Notes: generated by a model not told the origin, from the letters alone. Positions 1 to 5,883 are shown, numbered from the stretch's first letter. The stretch: 6,081 nucleotides of DNA from HLUCCA09 sp039189975 (GCA_039189975.1 JBCCYI010000238.1:1-6081), one strand, 5' to 3'. A program made the numbers and translations.

Positions 1-65
1 CGGACAGCCAAGATGAACCGCTCAAAGAACGCCCATTCCTCGTCCGACATCAGGTCTCGTGCCAA
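1..65 (-). CDS. IS5-family transposase, N-terminal fragment (cut by window edge)
   Basis: The first 21 codons of a transposase that continues beyond the left edge. The visible protein reads M-A-R-D-L followed by MSDEEWAFFERF, a typical opening of IS5-family DDE transposases, which cut and rejoin the ends of their own element. I chose the TTG at 63-65 as start because an AGGGAG ribosome-binding sequence (72-77) lies 6 bases upstream of it. The ATG at 48-50 is in frame, but only TTGGCACGAGACCTG lies immediately before it. The frame is closed upstream by a TGA at about 93-95, so the gene cannot begin much earlier. The catalytic domain is outside the window, so I cannot say whether the element is intact or active. 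Family assignment is by recognition of the N-terminal motif. Confidence 0.75.
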   Translation of the reverse strand, partial: MARDLMSDEEWAFFERFILAV

Positions 66-124
66 GCTGGTCTCCCTCGCAGATACCAGCTTGAATCACG
101 ACCAGACCGCCCTGTGAATCCCTT
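1..124 (-). mobile_element. End of an IS5-family insertion sequence (partial)
   Basis: The transposase start is followed by about 60 bases ending in a sequence that reads GGGATTCACAGGGCGGTCTGG on the minus strand (about 102-122). This has the look of the terminal inverted repeat of this group of IS5-like elements. The outer boundary is placed at about 122-125. It is approximate because the other end and the target-site duplication are not in the window. The element ends only about 30 bases from the stop codon of the neighbouring antitoxin gene. Confidence 0.6.
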
Positions 125-154
125 TTGTCAACACGGCCTAGGCTTTGGCGCCCG

Positions 155-496
155 TCAAACGAGATCGTCCAGATCGACCCGCAGGGCATCGGCCAGCTTG
201 CGGAGCGTCTCCACCGTGGGCGACTTGGTGCCTGCTTCGATCTTGTTGATGGACACCCGGTGGACGCCGCTGGCCTTGGCCAGATCGGTCTGCGTTAGCC
301 CACGATGCTCGCGCCAGAACTTCAGCAGCGACTCGTTCGACAACAGGCGGTCCACGACATCGCCAGGCACGGTCTCTTCGTCACCGCGCCGTATGCGGTC
401 CCGGATCGCGGCAGCTTCGGCGATGTCGTCAAGCTCCTCGCGCGCGTCCAGAAGGGCCTCGTACTCGACGCGGGGGATGGTCACGGTATCGGTCAT
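155..496 (-). CDS. XRE-family HTH antitoxin-like regulator, apparently without its toxin
   Basis: A 113-residue protein with an acidic, helical N-terminus (about 1-50, including IPRVEYEALLDAREELDD) and a C-terminal Cro/C1-type helix-turn-helix at about 59-112. The DNA-binding core is LTQTDLAKASGVHRVSIN plus KIEAG at 67-89. This two-part layout is known from antitoxins paired with RelE/ParE-type toxins: the N-terminal part contacts the toxin and the HTH represses the operon. I chose ATG 494-496 because AGAGGAA lies about 5 bases upstream; an in-frame GTG at 509-511 has no such signal. A promoter with an embedded inverted repeat lies immediately upstream, which fits autorepression. No toxin-like frame is visible on either side: upstream is regulatory DNA, and downstream the IS end begins after about 30 bases. 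It may be an orphan antitoxin, a TA remnant cut by the IS, or a stand-alone regulator. Confidence 0.85.
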   Translation of the reverse strand: MTDTVTIPRVEYEALLDAREELDDIAEAAAIRDRIRRGDEETVPGDVVDRLLSNESLLKFWREHRGLTQTDLAKASGVHRVSINKIEAGTKSPTVETLRKLADALRVDLDDLV

Positions 497-517
497 CGTT
501 TCCTCTCTCACGCCCGG

Positions 518-546
518 TTTGTAGTCAGGGAGCTACAGACGATCAA
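518..546 (-). promoter_or_regulatory. Probable promoter of the antitoxin-like gene
   Basis: On the minus strand a -35-like TTGATC (541-546) and a -10-like TACAAA (518-523) are separated by exactly 17 bases; each matches the sigma-70 consensus at 4 of 6 positions. Transcription would start near 511, leaving a leader of about 15 bases before the ATG at 496. A perfect TTGACA at 559-564 lies further upstream but has no acceptable -10 at the right spacing. Assignment is by pattern only. Confidence 0.45.
520..537. promoter_or_regulatory. Inverted repeat TGTAG-N8-CTACA, candidate autorepression operator
   Basis: TGTAG (520-524) and CTACA (533-537) form a perfect 5-base dyad around an 8-base centre. 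It sits between the -35 and -10 boxes of the antitoxin-like gene and overlaps the -10. A dimeric XRE protein bound here would block RNA polymerase, the usual arrangement for antitoxin autoregulation. Binding by the neighbouring gene product is inferred from position. Confidence 0.5.
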
Positions 547-643
547 TCGGCCCCCAACTGTCAACAGCTAAGACGATGGAGCGATGGGCGACAGGTCAGC
601 CTCGCTGACTATGTCCGCCGGTTTCGACCAGTTCGGGGGCAAC

Positions 644-661
644 TGTGCAATATCTTGCACA
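644..661. promoter_or_regulatory. Perfect inverted repeat TGTGCAA-TATC-TTGCACA, operator-like
   Basis: Two perfect 7-base arms (644-650 and 655-661) flank a 4-base centre, giving an 18-base dyad typical in size for a site of a dimeric transcription factor. It resembles the Agrobacterium TraR box in its TGTGCA/TGCACA arms, but the arms are two bases further apart, so I do not assign it to that family. No promoter or gene start that it would obviously control is visible. Confidence 0.4.
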
Positions 662-833
662 CCGGGCCTGAGGCTGTCGGGCATTTTCGACTGAATCGAG
701 GGGCACGTCTCCAACAACGTGGAGAGGTCCGGCCTGAGTCGCCCGGATTCGCTGCACAGCTTGCAAGCCTATGGTGCAGGCAAAAGCTCAGACGGGAGAA
801 AAAGTGCCAGATCGCCCGCAAGTATTAGCTAGC

Positions 834-874
834 TACACCAACCGCTGCACCAACTGGTGCAATTCTCTGGTGCA
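834..874. repeat. Nested inverted repeats of a TGGTGCA/TGCACCA motif
   Basis: Four related 7-base half-sites are arranged around one centre: TACACCA (834-840), TGCACCA (846-852), TGGTGCA (855-861) and TGGTGCA (868-874). The inner pair is a perfect dyad with a 2-base centre. The outer pair has one mismatch and shares almost the same axis, near 854. A further TGGTGCA is at 772-778. This looks like a cooperative protein-binding site or a recombinase/replication element. Nothing in the window identifies the protein. Confidence 0.4.
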
Positions 875-910
875 GATCAGGCTAGGGGGTGTTCTAAGCC
901 CTTGATTTTA

Positions 911-987
911 TGGCGCGCTGGGGAGGATTCGAACCCCCGACCCCTTGATTCGTAGTCAAGTACTCTATCCAACTGAGCTACCAGCGC
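911..987 (-). tRNA. tRNA-Arg, anticodon ACG
   Basis: A full cloverleaf of 77 bases can be folded by hand. The acceptor stem pairs GCGCTGG (5' end at 987) with CCAGCGC, followed by discriminator G and a genomically encoded CCA (911-913). The D arm has the conserved GCTCAGTTGGATAGAG. The anticodon stem CTTGA/TCAAG encloses the loop CTACGAA with anticodon ACG, normally modified to ICG to read CGU, CGC and CGA. The T arm is GGGGG-TTCGAAT-CCTCC. A TTGCAA at 1022-1027 could be part of its promoter, but I see no convincing -10 box. The 3' end faces the IS/antitoxin side. Confidence 0.97.
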
Positions 988-1311
988 GTACGATCGGCGT
1001 GGTAACGGTGGCTAGGGGGGTTTGCAAGTGGAAACCACCGTGCGCCAGGGGGCTCCTCGTCCGCAGACCTGTGCGCCGAACGGGTGGCACGTGACGGCCG
1101 ACGCTTATGTGCGCTCTGCTCGCGTACACCGGTTGCCGGGGGAAAACGCCGAAAAGGGGCCGTGGCCAAGCGAGGGTCAGCACCATTCAGAAACTCTCTT
1201 CGACGGGTTCCAGCTTCCGTGAACGCGGCGCGCTGACTGCGGATCCAGGGGCGCTGGGTACAGCCATCTGCTTGGCCAGGCACGGCCTTGCGCACTCGTC
1301 CTGCCGACCCT

Positions 1312-1325
1312 CCGCAGCGATGCGG
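1312..1325 (+). other. Hairpin with GCGA tetraloop
   Basis: CCGCA (1312-1316) and TGCGG (1321-1325) pair perfectly around GCGA, a GNRA-type tetraloop when read as plus-strand RNA. On the minus strand the loop would be TCGC. It is short and could be chance in GC-rich DNA. It is listed because it is one of three hairpins in a non-coding stretch. Confidence 0.25.
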
Positions 1326-1420
1326 GAGCGTTGCCCGTGTCGCTGTAACGCCGTGAGGGGCGCGCCAGGTGCAACAGGCAATGCCTGAACGTCCCCCGAT
1401 GCGCATACCCCCGCCCCTCG

Positions 1421-1436
1421 AGGCCCCTTGGGGCCT
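1421..1436. other. 16-base hairpin AGGCCCC-TT-GGGGCCT
   Basis: Two perfect 7-base GC-rich arms (1421-1427 and 1430-1436) face each other across TT. No run of T follows on either strand, so it is not a classical rho-independent terminator. It could be a structured end of an RNA or a protein site. Confidence 0.3.
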
Positions 1437-1474
1437 AGGTCTGAAGTGCCGCAACGGACAGATCTATTGCTGCT

Positions 1475-1505
1475 CCGCGATTGCTGACCCTGGCGCAAAT
1501 CGCGG
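1475..1505. other. Long stem-loop CCGCGATT ... AATCGCGG downstream of the GGDEF-EAL gene
   Basis: CCGCGATT (1475-1482) pairs perfectly with AATCGCGG (1498-1505). Two further GC pairs inside (1483-1484 with 1495-1496) are possible if one A (1497) bulges, giving about a 10-pair stem. It begins about 170 bases beyond the stop of the minus-strand operon. No T-run follows in the minus-strand direction (AGCAGCAATAG follows), so it is at most an atypical terminator or an mRNA 3'-end stabilising structure. Confidence 0.35.
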
Positions 1506-1673
1506 GGGATCCCGATCTCAGACAAACCGCACCGCTTCGTTGTGTTGCCGCATTCTGTGCTCGGGTCACCGCCGGCGCGCCAAGGACCGAAGGGAGCCGG
1601 TAAGCATGACGGTCGTCAGACGTCCGCCAACTGGACCTTGCGCCGTGCAGCGGAGCGCCATCTCAATGGGGCG

Positions 1674-4259
1674 TTAGGCAGCGCCCGCCCTGTTCTCTAT
1701 GGACGTCAGCAATGCGGGGAGCTGTGCGACCGGGAGCGGCTTGGCAAAACAGTACCCTTGCAATGTGTCTACGCCGAGGGTTGTCAGCATGTCGGCGTGA
1801 TCCTGCGTTTCCACCCCCTCCGCAGTGATGCGGATGCCCAGGCTCTGCCCGATTTCGACCAACGAGCGCACCGTGACTTCGGCATGCGGATCCTCGGTGA
1901 GAGGCATAATCAGCCGTTGGTCGAGCTTCATTGCATCCGGCAACAACTGCATCAGGCCGATGATGGACGCGTGACCGGACCCGAAATCATCCACCTCAAT
2001 CTGAAAGCCAAGCTCGCGCAACAGGTCGATCCGATAGATGAAGAAGTCGGATTGCTCCTCGATCAAGACGCTCTCGAGCACCTCAAAAGCAATCTTCGTC
2101 GGCCCGACATCCAGCCGCTGATGGATCGTATGAAGCACGGGGTTTTCGAGCTGTTTGACGCCGACGTTAAAAGACACCTTTGGCACGCTGAAGCCAGCGG
2201 CATTGAGCTCCTGCACCGCGCGCAATCCCTTTTCGTATGTGATCTCATCAATCTCAGGGACGATCGAGAGCTGCTCGGCCAGCGGCAGAAACGCCGCGGG
2301 CGCCAGGATGCCCTGCTCGGGATGCCGCCAGCGCACCAGAGCCTCCAGCCCCGCAAAGGCCCGTGTTTTCGCGTCGATCTGGACCTGGAAGTACGGTTCG
2401 AACTCCTGCCGCTCCACCGCGCGCTCGATTTCAACGGCCGAGCGCCGCTTGTTCATGACGTCGGAATGCACCTCGGGCGTGTAGAGCGTGGTTGTGTTGC
2501 GTCCCTGCGCCTTAGAAATGTAGAGCGCCGCATCCGCGCCGATCAGCAGCCTGTTGTTGCACACAAGGCCGTCCATGGCCGATGCGACCCCAAAGCTGGC
2601 CCCGACACGGCACGTCTTGCCGTCAAAAAAGATGTCCTTTGTGATCTCTTTGCGAAATCGCTCGCACAGAGCGTTGGCATCCTGCGTCGTCAGGCCCGGA
2701 CCGAGCAGCACGACAAATTCGTCTCCTCCGACGCGCGCCACAAGATCGTCGCCGCGGCTATGGCGCTGAAGTGCCTGGCTGACGACCTTGAGCACGTGAT
2801 CGCCCGCGGCGTGACCGTGGGTGTCGTTCACGTTCTTGAAGAAATCGAGATCCACGCGGATGAGCGTGCGCGGCTCCGAGCTCTCGCAGACCTCCGACTG
2901 CAGGACCTCGTCCAGGTAGCGCCGGTTTGGCAGGCCGGTAAGCGTGTCGTGCATCGCGAGGTGCTGGGTCTCCCGCTGCGCCCTGGCCAGCGCGTCCTGA
3001 ACTTCGCGGCGTTCCGTTACATCCGACAGGATGGCGGCATATCGCTCGACCTGGCCGCTTTCGCCACGGATCGGGGAGATCGAAATGGCGATCCAGCAGC
3101 GCTGCCCGTCCTTGCGCTCCGACAGGATCTCTTCGCGTGTCGGATGCCCGTTCTTGAGGCCGTCCCGGATCCGCGCGACGGTTTCGCCGTCGGACCCGCT
3201 GGAGGGCAAAAAGTCGAGCGGTGAGCTGCCGCTGACCTCGTCCTGGGTGTAGCCGGTGAGGAGCGTGAAGGCGTCGTTCGTCCACAGGATGGCGCTCCGC
3301 CTGTCCGTCACCGTGATCGCATCGTGCGACAGCTGGGCGACGGCGGCCAGCTCCCGCAGCTCGTCGCTCTGCCGCCGGAGTTGCGATTGCTGCTCGGCGA
3401 GCTGCGCGCGGGAGCGTTCGAGCGCCTTGGTGGGGGCCACGAGGTGCTTTGCGCCAAAGTAGCTCATCGTGAGGAACGGGAGGAGCAAGACAGAGGAGAG
3501 CCCCAGGGCGATGCGGCTGACGAACATCGAGGTCTGAGATACCGGGTTCACGGCCGCTGCGGTTGTGTCGCCCAGCTGGACGGACAGCGGCATGCCCGGC
3601 ACCGGGGCGAAAATGGCGGTCTCGTCATCCGCTGCGAGGCGCTCCTGAAACGGCGTGACGAGGGAGGTATCGCCCGGGAGCGCGCTGCGGGTTCTCAGGA
3701 TCTTCTCGACGATCGTCGCCCCTTCCGTCGTGCCCTCGAAGCGGACGGGCACGCCGATGAGAATGTGGGTTTCCTGCGTCTCGCGATTGTACCTCAGCGC
3801 CACCCGCCCGGTCCGCGATGCGCCGCGTGCCACGCGCGAGATCGCCGCGAAGTTCACCACAAACTCAACATCGGCGAAGATCGAGGCGCCATTCCGTGGA
3901 TAGCGGGTCTGCAAAAGGGGCAAGCCGCGGTAATCTAGGACGAAAGTCCGCACCGTATCGTCGGAGGTCAGGACGCCGATCCGGTCAATCGTCGCGCTCA
4001 CATCTTCCGTGCGGCCCACGACGAGGTCGAGCACTTCCGGCGCCCGCGCGAGCTGTTCGACCCGGTCGTAGCGCTCATCCAGCAGAAAGGCCGCCGCGCT
4101 GGCCTGTTGGCGTGCCACGTCGCGCAGATGCTCGGCTTGCGCGGCGCGCAGGAATGGCACGGACAGGGCCCAAACCACCGCAGCGCAAGACAAAAGGGCC
4201 GTCACATACCCCAGTGCTGTCAGCAGAAAGAACCGGTTTCCGAGCCTCAGGACACTCAT
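1674..4259 (-). CDS. Membrane-anchored PAS-GGDEF-EAL protein, probable bifunctional cyclic-di-GMP synthase/phosphodiesterase
   Basis: An 861-residue inner-membrane protein. Order: transmembrane segment (about 10-36), periplasmic sensory domain of about 210 residues (38-247, CACHE-like in layout), second transmembrane segment (about 248-268), coiled coil (276-305), PAS/PAC (about 303-420), GGDEF (433-594) and EAL (606-851). GGDEF makes cyclic-di-GMP from two GTP. The active site GGDEF (511-515), the metal and guanine residues in VDLDFFKNVND (469-479, D470 and N478) and the RxxD inhibitory site R502-G-D-D505, five residues upstream, are all present. EAL hydrolyses cyclic-di-GMP to pGpG. E639, N698, E726, DDFGSG (757-762), K778, E814 and Q834 occupy the catalytic positions, so neither half looks degenerate. 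Its ATG overlaps the stop of the upstream binding-protein gene by 4 bases (ATGA, 4256-4259), implying translational coupling. There is no HAMP, and the PAS cofactor is unknown. The net activity cannot be told from sequence. Confidence 0.95.
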   Translation of the reverse strand: MSVLRLGNRFFLLTALGYVTALLSCAAVVWALSVPFLRAAQAEHLRDVARQQASAAAFLLDERYDRVEQLARAPEVLDLVVGRTEDVSATIDRIGVLTSDDTVRTFVLDYRGLPLLQTRYPRNGASIFADVEFVVNFAAISRVARGASRTGRVALRYNRETQETHILIGVPVRFEGTTEGATIVEKILRTRSALPGDTSLVTPFQERLAADDETAIFAPVPGMPLSVQLGDTTAAAVNPVSQTSMFVSRIALGLSSVLLLPFLTMSYFGAKHLVAPTKALERSRAQLAEQQSQLRRQSDELRELAAVAQLSHDAITVTDRRSAILWTNDAFTLLTGYTQDEVSGSSPLDFLPSSGSDGETVARIRDGLKNGHPTREEILSERKDGQRCWIAISISPIRGESGQVERYAAILSDVTERREVQDALARAQRETQHLAMHDTLTGLPNRRYLDEVLQSEVCESSEPRTLIRVDLDFFKNVNDTHGHAAGDHVLKVVSQALQRHSRGDDLVARVGGDEFVVLLGPGLTTQDANALCERFRKEITKDIFFDGKTCRVGASFGVASAMDGLVCNNRLLIGADAALYISKAQGRNTTTLYTPEVHSDVMNKRRSAVEIERAVERQEFEPYFQVQIDAKTRAFAGLEALVRWRHPEQGILAPAAFLPLAEQLSIVPEIDEITYEKGLRAVQELNAAGFSVPKVSFNVGVKQLENPVLHTIHQRLDVGPTKIAFEVLESVLIEEQSDFFIYRIDLLRELGFQIEVDDFGSGHASIIGLMQLLPDAMKLDQRLIMPLTEDPHAEVTVRSLVEIGQSLGIRITAEGVETQDHADMLTTLGVDTLQGYCFAKPLPVAQLPALLTSIENRAGAA
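4256..4259 (-). other. ATGA stop/start overlap coupling the two genes
   Basis: On the minus strand the TGA stop of the binding-protein gene (4256-4258) shares bases with the ATG start of the GGDEF-EAL gene (4257-4259). The only purine-rich sequence before the second start is a GGGGGG about 11-13 bases upstream, so re-initiation by terminating ribosomes is the likely way the second protein is made. This ties the amounts of the two proteins together. Confidence 0.9.
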
Positions 4260-5527
4260 GGATCGGCGATCCCCCCAGCCTCGACAAGGCGGCCGTCGGG
4301 ACGCATTTCGCCAAGGCAGAGATCCCCGGCATGCAGGGCCTCATGGCTATGGGACGCAGCATCGGTCACAGGCGCAAACGGCGTTTCGTAGCGCTTGAGC
4401 AATCCGTCGACGGGCGTTTCGAGCGCTTCAAGGGCGTCGCGCAGGGCGGCCCACCGCGGCTGCTGTCCCGCGCTCCATCGCGGGTCTGTCCGGGCCTGCT
4501 CAACGGCGGCCAGCATCACCAGCGACAGATCATAGGCATGCACGAAGGCCATCGGCATCTCGATGCTGCCGGAACGCAGTATGGCACGCGCTTCGGCATG
4601 GGGGGCGCTGGCGCCGTCCTTAGGGGCGCGCAGCGCGTCGAAATGGCAGGTGGCGAGGACCGACATGTCGATGTGGCGCCACATCGCGTCACTCACAGTG
4701 GTCTCGAAGCCGCCGCCCAAGACACCCCAGTGGCTGAAAACCTTGGGAGGAGCGTCCCAAGTTGCCAGAACGCTGGCCGCCAGGGCGCCGACACGCGCGG
4801 AAAGGACGAAGATCACGCAATCCGGCGCGGCCGTGCGGAGATCCTCGACAAAGAAGCGCAGCGTTTCCTTTTCCGCTTCTTCCCGAACCCAAATGGTTGG
4901 CAGGGTGTCCACGCCGTGCTTGTCCAGCTCCGACACCATCGCCGCGGCGTTCTGCTCCCCCCAGCCGTTGCTTAGGGCGAGCACCGCGATCCGGGCACAG
5001 CCCGCGCCCGCGGACTGGCGCGCCAGGAACGGCGCGGTGTTGCGGTCATCCAGCGAAAGCCGGAAGATGTAGTTATCCGCGCCCAGACCGAGTCGCGTCA
5101 GCGCAGCGCCCGAGGACCACGGCAACAGGAGCACCAGGCCCTCCGCGTTGAGACGCGGCCCGTGGCGCAGGTAGTGCGGCGTGTGCATCCCGCCCATGAT
5201 CGCAAGGGTCGAGGGATCGGAGAGCGCTTCATCTATTGTGTGTCCGGTTCGGCGCAAATTGTTCTTATGATCTCTCACAAGAATCCTGATCTCAGGCACG
5301 TCAAACCGCGTGGCGCCGGCCCGGAGCCCGGCCTCCAGCCCGCGATGAAGGCTGCTCCCGGTTGCGTGGGCCCCGGTCTGGTCGGCGCTCAGATAGACGT
5401 GGAGGGGGCCGCTCTCCTGCGCCGCCGCGGACAAAGCGCTGCAGGTGAGTATCCCGCAGAGGCCAGCTGCCGACAGCCCCATGCGCGCCGCCAATCGCGC
5501 GCACCCACTCAACAGCCATTGCCTCAT
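4256..5527 (-). CDS. Periplasmic LivK-like substrate-binding protein (Peripla_BP_6 type), probable sensor partner of the GGDEF-EAL protein
   Basis: A 423-residue exported protein. Residues 1-36 form a signal peptide: basic start, hydrophobic stretch through about 30, and A34-A-A36 before Q37 as cleavage site. There is no lipobox, since the cysteines at 24 and 29 are preceded by L and T. The mature part has the two-lobe type I binding-protein pattern of the branched-chain amino acid/amide family: strand HVYLSADQTG (43-52), IMGGMHTPHYL (110-120), VLLLPWSSGAALT (132-144, matching the family's ISPxAT-type ligand loop), DNYIFRLSLDDRNTAPFLA (151-169) and IAVLALSNGWG (180-190). The ligand is unknown. 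The first ATG was chosen because it yields the complete signal peptide; the preceding ribosome-binding sequence is weak (GGGGG about 5 bases upstream). No permease or ATPase gene adjoins it. It is instead coupled to a membrane GGDEF-EAL gene, suggesting ligand sensing rather than import. The C-terminal stretch after about 380 is unusual. Confidence 0.88.
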   Translation of the reverse strand: MRQWLLSGCARLAARMGLSAAGLCGILTCSALSAAAQESGPLHVYLSADQTGAHATGSSLHRGLEAGLRAGATRFDVPEIRILVRDHKNNLRRTGHTIDEALSDPSTLAIMGGMHTPHYLRHGPRLNAEGLVLLLPWSSGAALTRLGLGADNYIFRLSLDDRNTAPFLARQSAGAGCARIAVLALSNGWGEQNAAAMVSELDKHGVDTLPTIWVREEAEKETLRFFVEDLRTAAPDCVIFVLSARVGALAASVLATWDAPPKVFSHWGVLGGGFETTVSDAMWRHIDMSVLATCHFDALRAPKDGASAPHAEARAILRSGSIEMPMAFVHAYDLSLVMLAAVEQARTDPRWSAGQQPRWAALRDALEALETPVDGLLKRYETPFAPVTDAASHSHEALHAGDLCLGEMRPDGRLVEAGGIADP

Positions 5528-5883
5528 CCAAACCCCCGCGAGTTCCGTGTGCGCCGGAGTTCAACGCCAAAGTGGCGAATGTCCGATGAACGTGCGGTGA
5601 GGAAAAAGGAAAAAGTCTCCAAGAGTTTGAAGGAATGCGCTGCGGATCGGATGTTGGCGGGCAAGTACCGATGGGCGCTTTCGCCAACGGGAGTGCGCGG
5701 CCCCGGGATGCGCCGCCGCTTGCCTTCACGTGCCGGCTTGTCCTGGGAGGCGGCGCCGCGTCGCGAAAACGCGTCAGGACAGGGACCGCACCGGCGGGAG
5801 GCCCTGGATCGCGCGGGCGCCTAGCATGAACGGATGGTCGAGACGTCCCGGTTGGGGGGGCCGCGCGACGGCCACTTGATCCC
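5528..5883. other. Intergenic region upstream of the binding-protein gene; promoter expected here
   Basis: 356 bases with no supported coding region; open frames on both strands lack motifs. The promoter of the binding-protein/GGDEF-EAL operon should lie here, but I find no clear -35/-10 pair. Minor dyads are CGCCA-AAG-TGGCG (5565-5577) and CGCG-AAAA-CGCG (5762-5773). A purine-rich tract, AGGAAAAAGGAAAAAG (about 5601-5616, T/C-rich on the coding strand), is the only low-GC patch. Confidence 0.5.
5859..5873 (-). terminator. Possible weak terminator after the BKACE gene
   Basis: Reading on the minus strand, GGCCG-TCGCG-CGGCC forms a 5-pair GC stem with a 5-base loop starting about 10 bases beyond the stop codon at 5884. 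It is followed by a run of C rather than T, so it does not meet the classical rho-independent pattern. The position is right; the sequence is not convincing. Confidence 0.22.

Larger units (their letters stand above)
547..910. other. Gene-poor region between antitoxin promoter and tRNA-Arg
   Basis: No coding region here can be supported. The longest minus-strand frame (609-821) and a 44-codon plus-strand frame starting at ATG 771 have no recognisable motif, no good ribosome-binding site and arbitrary composition. The stretch carries an 18-base perfect dyad (644-661) and a cluster of TGGTGCA/TGCACCA motifs (834-874), described separately. No rho-independent terminator is visible downstream of the tRNA. 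Confidence 0.6.
988..1673. other. 686-base region without a supported gene; several GC-rich hairpins
   Basis: The stretch lies between the tRNA promoter side and the stop codon of the GGDEF-EAL gene. Open frames exist on both strands (for example 1187-1525 minus and 1369-1677 plus), but they overlap each other, have no family motif and look like by-products of high GC content. A small plus-strand frame (ATG 1606, 23 codons) follows a GGGAG sequence but resembles nothing known. Three hairpins are visible at 1312-1325, 1421-1436 and 1475-1505. I recognise no tmRNA, RNase P RNA, SRP RNA or 6S signature. Confidence 0.55.

Noticed and set aside
126..131. TTGACA just outside the IS end, as part of a hybrid promoter into the transposase
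   Set aside because: No acceptable -10 box follows at 16-18 bases on the minus strand.
644..661. TraR-box (lux-type) assignment for the TGTGCA/TGCACA dyad
   Set aside because: The arms are separated by six bases instead of the four of the tra box, and no LuxR/LuxI-type gene is present; kept only as an unassigned dyad.
609..821. Minus-strand 70-codon frame upstream of the antitoxin, considered as the missing toxin
   Set aside because: It has none of the RelE/ParE or HigB sequence pattern, is composed largely of Arg, Ser and Pro, and is separated from the antitoxin by that gene's own promoter.
1187..1525. Minus-strand frame of 112 codons (and overlapping frames 978-1454 and 1107-1388)
   Set aside because: Mutually overlapping frames on both strands without motifs or ribosome-binding sites; treated as non-coding.
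1671..1680. GCGTTAGGC, resembling the GTTRRRY core of an integron attC site
   Set aside because: No matching RYYYAAC partner is found at the expected distance, and the bases include the stop codon of the GGDEF-EAL gene.
1542..3224. 560-codon open frame on the plus strand
   Set aside because: It is antisense to the GGDEF-EAL gene, whose protein carries complete family motifs. The plus-strand product has no recognisable domain and is a by-product of GC-rich codon use.
3818..4975. 385-codon plus-strand open frame spanning both minus-strand genes
   Set aside because: It is rich in Arg, Pro and Ser, has no motif, and runs antisense across two well-supported genes and their junction.
5418..5527. 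Lipoprotein signal for the binding protein
   Set aside because: Neither cysteine in the leader (residues 24 and 29) is preceded by a small residue as a lipobox requires; an ordinary signal peptidase I site after A36 fits better.
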